In this document: in pieces, positions 60,495 to 64,000 of the stretch
Position numbering within the stretch: position 1 is the stretch's first letter
Layout of the letters: every line of letters begins with the position of its first letter
DNA from: CAG-238 sp963601575
Lineage (GTDB): Bacteria > Bacillota > Clostridia > Peptostreptococcales > Anaerovoracaceae
Direction of reading: 5' to 3'
NCBI GenBank assembly: GCA_963601575.1
Contig: CAVCFO010000001.1
Location: forward strand, 128,840 to 192,839
DNA: 64,000 nt
The notes under the pieces: model-generated
Told to the model about the DNA's origin: nothing
The model's input: only the letters and a program-made list of their open reading frames with translations
The model's database searches: none
Position numbers and translations under genes: made by a program

Positions 60495-60992
60495 ATGAAA
60501 AAAAAGATGGAAAAAACCAACGCCATGCGCAGGCTGGATGCGCTGAAAATAAAATATAAGGAGCATACATATACAGACAGCGACGCGATCAGCGGAGTTG
60601 AGGTAGCAGAGGTGCTGGGGCAAGAACCGGGGCGCGTGTTTAAGACCCTCGTAACCCAGGGGAAAAGCAGGAACTACTATGTTTTTATGGTGCCTGTGGC
60701 AGAGGAACTGGATCTAAAGAAGGCGGCAAAGGCGGTAGGCGAAAAGTCCATCGAGATGATAAAATCAAAGGAGCTGCTGCCTCTCACCGGATACATTCAC
60801 GGCGGATGCAGTCCCATCGGTATGAAGAAGTTTTTTACCACCACCATACACAAAACCGCCGCTGATTACGAAACGATTTTCTTCAGCGGCGGCCGTATCG
60901 GTTTTCAAATTGAGCTTTCTTTCGGCGATTTGCAAAAGGCGATTAAAATTCAGACTGCGGACATTATTTCTTCAGATATTCTTCCAGAGTGA
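60495..60992 (+). CDS. ybaK: Cys-tRNA(Pro)/aminoacyl-tRNA deacylase, YbaK family
   Basis: A 165-residue protein with the YbaK fold signatures: RVFKTLVTQGKSRNYYVFMVP, VAEELDLKKAAKAVGEKSIEM and GYIHGGCSPIGMKK (substrate pocket), ending in EIELSF-like QIELSFGDL. It hydrolyses mischarged Cys-tRNA-Pro. AATCGGAGGTGAG precedes the ATG at 60495. It overlaps the convergent VanY gene by 29 bp at the 3' ends. Confidence 0.92.
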   Translation: MKKKMEKTNAMRRLDALKIKYKEHTYTDSDAISGVEVAEVLGQEPGRVFKTLVTQGKSRNYYVFMVPVAEELDLKKAAKAVGEKSIEMIKSKELLPLTGYIHGGCSPIGMKKFFTTTIHKTAADYETIFFSGGRIGFQIELSFGDLQKAIKIQTADIISSDILPE

Positions 60993-61800
60993 TGCCCTGC
61001 TTGGTGATTTCTTTTGCCACGTCAACTCCTACATAGCGCAGATGCCAAGGCTCGTAGTCGTAGCCTGTGATGTCGGTTTTGCCCTTTGGGTAGCGGATGA
61101 TATAGCCGTATTTTGCGCAGTTTTTCTTGATCCACTTGCCCTCGCCTGTCTTGGCAAAATCCTGAGTGAGAGTCCAGCCGGTGGACTTTGTCACAAGGTC
61201 GATGGCGTAGCCCGTGTGATGTTCGCTTCTGCCCGGAGCCGCGGAGCGTATGTCGCGAAGCTCCCTCCCCATAGTATTCAGATAGTTCTTGTAGAGCCAT
61301 TTCTGAGTTTCGTATGTGCGATAGGCAGAGCAAATCTTAAAATATATGCCGTCGGCTCTGGCGGCTTTTCGCATTTTTTTGAAAGCCTTGTAGGCGTCCT
61401 CCTTCATCTCTAGACCTTGGTTGGTCGTATAATTCCCGTTAATTGCGACCATATCCGTTGGCTCGTAATATTTGGATACGGCGTGGAGCTTGTTTACCAG
61501 CACCAAAACGTCTCCGCTATCCTTCTTCAGAAGGTCCAGCTTGTCCGGAAGCCCGTACATATCGAAGGACTCCCAAGGCGCTTCTTTGTCGTATTTTACC
61601 TTTGTCTTCGATGCGACAGTCGTGATTGCATCGTCTGCTGTAGCTTCAGCAGTAGTTGCAACCTCATCTTGAGTAGCGGTATCTGTAGCAGCCGCGCTAG
61701 CAGCATCCGCACTCGAGTCCTCCCCGCATCCGCAGAAAAATATGGTCATAGCAGCGCAAAGCAGCAGCGCCGAGGTCATAAGCAAATGTTTCTTTTTCAC
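60964..61800 (-). CDS. D-alanyl-D-alanine carboxypeptidase, VanY/M15B family, exported
   Basis: A 278-residue exported peptidase. The N-terminus is a signal sequence (KKKHLLMTSALLLCAAMTIF) with a possible lipobox FCGC. An Ala/Thr-rich linker precedes the M15 domain: SAYRTYETQKWLY, the zinc motif SEHHTGYAIDLV and EPWHLRYVG with the last ligand. It trims D-Ala from peptidoglycan stem peptides. It lies opposite ybaK. Confidence 0.9.
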   Translation of the reverse strand: MKKKHLLMTSALLLCAAMTIFFCGCGEDSSADAASAAATDTATQDEVATTAEATADDAITTVASKTKVKYDKEAPWESFDMYGLPDKLDLLKKDSGDVLVLVNKLHAVSKYYEPTDMVAINGNYTTNQGLEMKEDAYKAFKKMRKAARADGIYFKICSAYRTYETQKWLYKNYLNTMGRELRDIRSAAPGRSEHHTGYAIDLVTKSTGWTLTQDFAKTGEGKWIKKNCAKYGYIIRYPKGKTDITGYDYEPWHLRYVGVDVAKEITKQGITLEEYLKK

Positions 61801-62002
61801 TTTCGGTAGTCCCCCTTTTGAATACTAGTTCAAGTATACTTTATTTTCGCGATTTAGTCAACCCGATTTGGCGGGGATTTGCAAGACGCAGGGGCCGGAG
61901 CTTGCAAGATGCAGGAGCGCAATTTTGCCTGATTTTTTACTGGATAAATGCCGCAATTAGTGATATTATATTGATTAGAATATTTTTTGAGAGGAAAAAA
62001 CT

Positions 62003-63634
62003 ATGGGAGAAACCAATTTTATTCACAGCATTATCGAAAAAGACTTAGAAAGTCACAAATATGGGGACAAGGTATGCACACGTTTTCCGCCGGAGCCTAA
62101 CGGCTATCTGCACATCGGACATGCAAAGTCCATTTGTCTGAACTTTTCCACGGCGGCCAAGTACGGCGGTACCTGCAATCTCAGATACGACGACACGAAT
62201 CCTGTGAAGGAGGATGTGGAGTACATCGACTCCATCGAAGAAGACGTGAAATGGCTTGGTTTCCAGTGGAATAAGAGGCTCTGGGCATCAGACTACTTCG
62301 ACGAGATGTATGATGCTGCGCTCACGCTGATAAAAAAGGGCAAGGCTTATGTTTGTGACCTTACCCCAGAGGAAATCAAGGAGTATAGAGGCACGCTGAC
62401 AGAGCCCGGCAAGGAAAGCCCGTACAGAAACAGAAGCGCTAGTGAAAACCTTGCGCTCTTTGAAGAAATGAAGGCCGGAAAATATGCCGACGGCGAAAAG
62501 GTTCTCAGGGCGAAGATCGACATGGCATCGCCTAATATCAATATGAGAGATCCGATCATTTATCGCATCGCCCACGCGACTCATCACAACACTGGCGACA
62601 AATGGTGCATTTATCCGATGTATGACTTTGCGCATCCGATCGAAGATGCGATAGAGGGAATCACGCACTCAATCTGCACGCTTGAGTTCGAGGATCACAG
62701 ACCGCTATATGACTGGGTTCTTGCGGAAGTAGGCAAGTGGAGCGCGCCGCCGCAGCAGATCGAATTTGCAAGGCTGAACCTTACCAACACGGTAATGTCC
62801 AAGAGATATCTCAAAAAGCTCGTTGACGACGGCGTAGTCGATGGCTGGGACGATCCGAGAATGCCTACCATCGCAGGCATCCGCCGCAGAGGATATACTC
62901 CGGAGGCAATCCGCAGGTTCTGCGAAGAAATCGGCGTTTCCAAGGCAAATAGCACCGTGGACATCTCGCTGCTTGAGCATTGCGTCAGAGATGATCTCAA
63001 AGAAAGGGTCGAGAGCCGCAACGTCGTATTTGACCCGATCAAGGTGGTAATTACAAACTATCCGCAGGGGCAGAGCGAGCTTTGCGAGGTGGAAAACAAT
63101 CCGGCAGTGCCTGAGATGGGCGTTCGCGACATTCCGTTCTCAAGAGAGCTCTGGGTGGACGGCGAGGACTTCATGGAGGTCCCGGCAAAAAAATATTTCA
63201 GGCTTTTCCCAGGTAACGAAGTAAGACTCAAGGGCGCATATTTCATCACCTGTCAGGAGGTAATGAAGAACGAAGACGGCTCTATCAAGGAGCTTCATTG
63301 CACATACGATCCGGAAACAAAATCCGGAAGCGGCTTCGAAGGCCGCAAGGTTAAGGGAACCATTCATTTCGTGGACGCAGCAACCGCCGTTCCCATCAAG
63401 ATTCGCCGGTTCGACTATCTCATGAGCGAGGGCGAAGACGGCAAGATGGTTGCAAATCAGGATACCATGCACGAAATCACCTGCTACGCCGAGCCGAAAA
63501 TCCTCGAAACAGAGCCGGGCGAAAGGTTCCAGTTCTTTAGACACGGATATTTCGTGGCAGACTCCAAGCTGTATCGCAAGGAGAATCCGGTGTTTAATGA
63601 GATTGTAGGGCTCAAAAGCAGCTGGAAAAAATAA
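62003..63634 (+). CDS. glnS: Glutaminyl-tRNA synthetase
   Basis: A 543-residue class I synthetase: HIGH motif in PPEPNGYLHIGHAKSI, DDTNPVKEDVEYIDSI, the block YDFAHPIEDAIEGITHSICT and the KMSKS-type motif NTVMSKRYL, plus a C-terminal anticodon-binding beta-barrel. A true GlnRS means tRNA-Gln need not depend on GatCAB amidation. GAGAGGAAAAA precedes the ATG. The 202-bp gap before it has a direct repeat TGCAAGACGCAGG/TGCAAGATGCAGG (about 61878-61914) and an AT-rich promoter region. Confidence 0.95.
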   Translation: MGETNFIHSIIEKDLESHKYGDKVCTRFPPEPNGYLHIGHAKSICLNFSTAAKYGGTCNLRYDDTNPVKEDVEYIDSIEEDVKWLGFQWNKRLWASDYFDEMYDAALTLIKKGKAYVCDLTPEEIKEYRGTLTEPGKESPYRNRSASENLALFEEMKAGKYADGEKVLRAKIDMASPNINMRDPIIYRIAHATHHNTGDKWCIYPMYDFAHPIEDAIEGITHSICTLEFEDHRPLYDWVLAEVGKWSAPPQQIEFARLNLTNTVMSKRYLKKLVDDGVVDGWDDPRMPTIAGIRRRGYTPEAIRRFCEEIGVSKANSTVDISLLEHCVRDDLKERVESRNVVFDPIKVVITNYPQGQSELCEVENNPAVPEMGVRDIPFSRELWVDGEDFMEVPAKKYFRLFPGNEVRLKGAYFITCQEVMKNEDGSIKELHCTYDPETKSGSGFEGRKVKGTIHFVDAATAVPIKIRRFDYLMSEGEDGKMVANQDTMHEITCYAEPKILETEPGERFQFFRHGYFVADSKLYRKENPVFNEIVGLKSSWKK

Positions 63635-63650
63635 CGTAAATGCTTGTTAA

Positions 63651-63748
63651 AATCGCCCGTGGCGTTGTTGACCGCGGCACTCGCGATGCTCACATACGCC
63701 CAAGTATGCTCCGCTCGCTCACGCCTTGCCGCCTAGCCACGAACGATT
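63651..63748. repeat. Palindromic intergenic repeat, copy 2
   Basis: The same element as at 29741, starting 17 bp after the glnS stop and again led by TAAATGCTTGT. The outer arms are CGTGGCG and GCCACG, the apex is CATACGCCCAAGTATG. Where copy 1 has CACCGC/GCGGTG and GTAC/GTAC, copy 2 has GTGGC/GCCAC and ATAC/GTAT, so both sides changed together. Confidence 0.75.
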
Positions 63749-63805
63749 TTTCCTGCGCATTTGTGGAAAACGCATCGCATGCGGTGGCTGACATCGCTCA
63801 CTCAC

Positions 63806-63887
63806 AAGCTTTGGACTGAATTGCAAACTCGCGTGGCAACACCATATAGTGCCGCGCTCAAACAGTGCAATTCGCTGCCCAAAGCTT
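63806..63887. repeat. Long imperfect hairpin at the window end
   Basis: AAGCTTTGG...GAATTGCA...CGTGGCA on the left pairs with TGCCGCG...TGCAATTC...CCAAAGCTT on the right around an 11-base apex. It is a third type of long palindrome, unlike the 29741/63651 family. Nothing else is evident in 63888-64000. Confidence 0.6.
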
Positions 63888-64000
63888 TTTGTTCGTCTGC
63901 GCGAGCAGCCAAAGCGCCTCCTCGCGAAGTTCGGGGACAAGCTGTTTTGCCTTCGTCGCGGTTGCCGCAATTTAGAAAGGTAGCTTTCTCAGCGCCTGCG

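Noticed and set aside
1..64000. tRNA, rRNA, T-box or other known structured RNA genes
   Set aside because: I looked in the gaps, including before trpS, glnS and ddl, and saw no tRNA TTCGA loop context, T-box TGGNACCGCG-type motif or rRNA sequence.

Overview
The window reads as a draft-genome scaffold from an anaerobic, low-to-mid GC Firmicute of class Clostridia. Supporting signs are the gene order around the origin, ParAB/parS of the Soj/Spo0J type, a DnaD-type replication protein, DHH-type and HslO proteins, a clostridial thiolase and 3-hydroxybutyryl-CoA dehydrogenase, and an oxygen-sensitive glycyl radical enzyme. A family such as Anaerovoracaceae is possible, but that is inference only. 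A run of 374 N in ddl and apparent frame breaks in dnaN and recF show that base-level quality is not perfect everywhere.

The chromosomal origin lies at about 12.5-14.3 kb. To its left, mostly on the minus strand, are rpmH-rnpA-yidD-yidC-jag, mnmE-mnmG-rsmG and parA-parB with two parS sites, then plsC, a PAP2 phosphatase, a DUF2148 protein, a formimidoylglutamase-like ureohydrolase and a nucleotidyltransferase cut by the window edge. To its right, on the plus strand, are dnaA, dnaN (split), recF (split), gyrB, gyrA, an RsbW-like kinase with a SigB/F/G-type sigma factor, trpS, a GdpP-like phosphodiesterase without its membrane anchor, rplI, dnaB, dnaD and a LysM/G5/M23 cell-wall hydrolase.

From 30 to 39 kb come an ECF-like sigma factor, an HtrA protease, a phosphohexomutase, hslO, ddl, DUF1934 and DUF1846 genes, an XRE regulator and hbd. 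The hbd gene and the distant thlA gene (52.2 kb) share a Rex-type operator, so this part of C4 metabolism is probably controlled by NADH/NAD+. The Hbd cofactor loop looks NADP-type.

The accessory part starts at 39.5 kb. A 1009-residue secreted surface protein is driven by a promoter with a G10 tract exactly between its -35 and -10 boxes, a strong candidate for phase variation. It is followed by a cluster of long imperfect hairpin repeats. Next is a glycyl radical enzyme locus: an AraC regulator fused to a GH39-like C-terminal region, an SDR dehydrogenase, a glycyl radical enzyme with Gln where the known dehydratases and lyases carry Glu, and its radical-SAM activase. Its substrate is not known to me and it is the best candidate for new enzymology here.

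From 53.4 to 60.4 kb is a compositionally distinct island. It has a LytTR response regulator and a GHKL sensor kinase, several secreted or membrane proteins of unknown function behind a repeated promoter cassette, a truncated duplicate of one secreted-protein gene, and relics of other genes including the C-terminus of a DNA methyltransferase. Housekeeping genes resume with ybaK, a VanY-type peptidase and glnS. A covarying palindromic repeat follows both the M23 peptidase gene and glnS.
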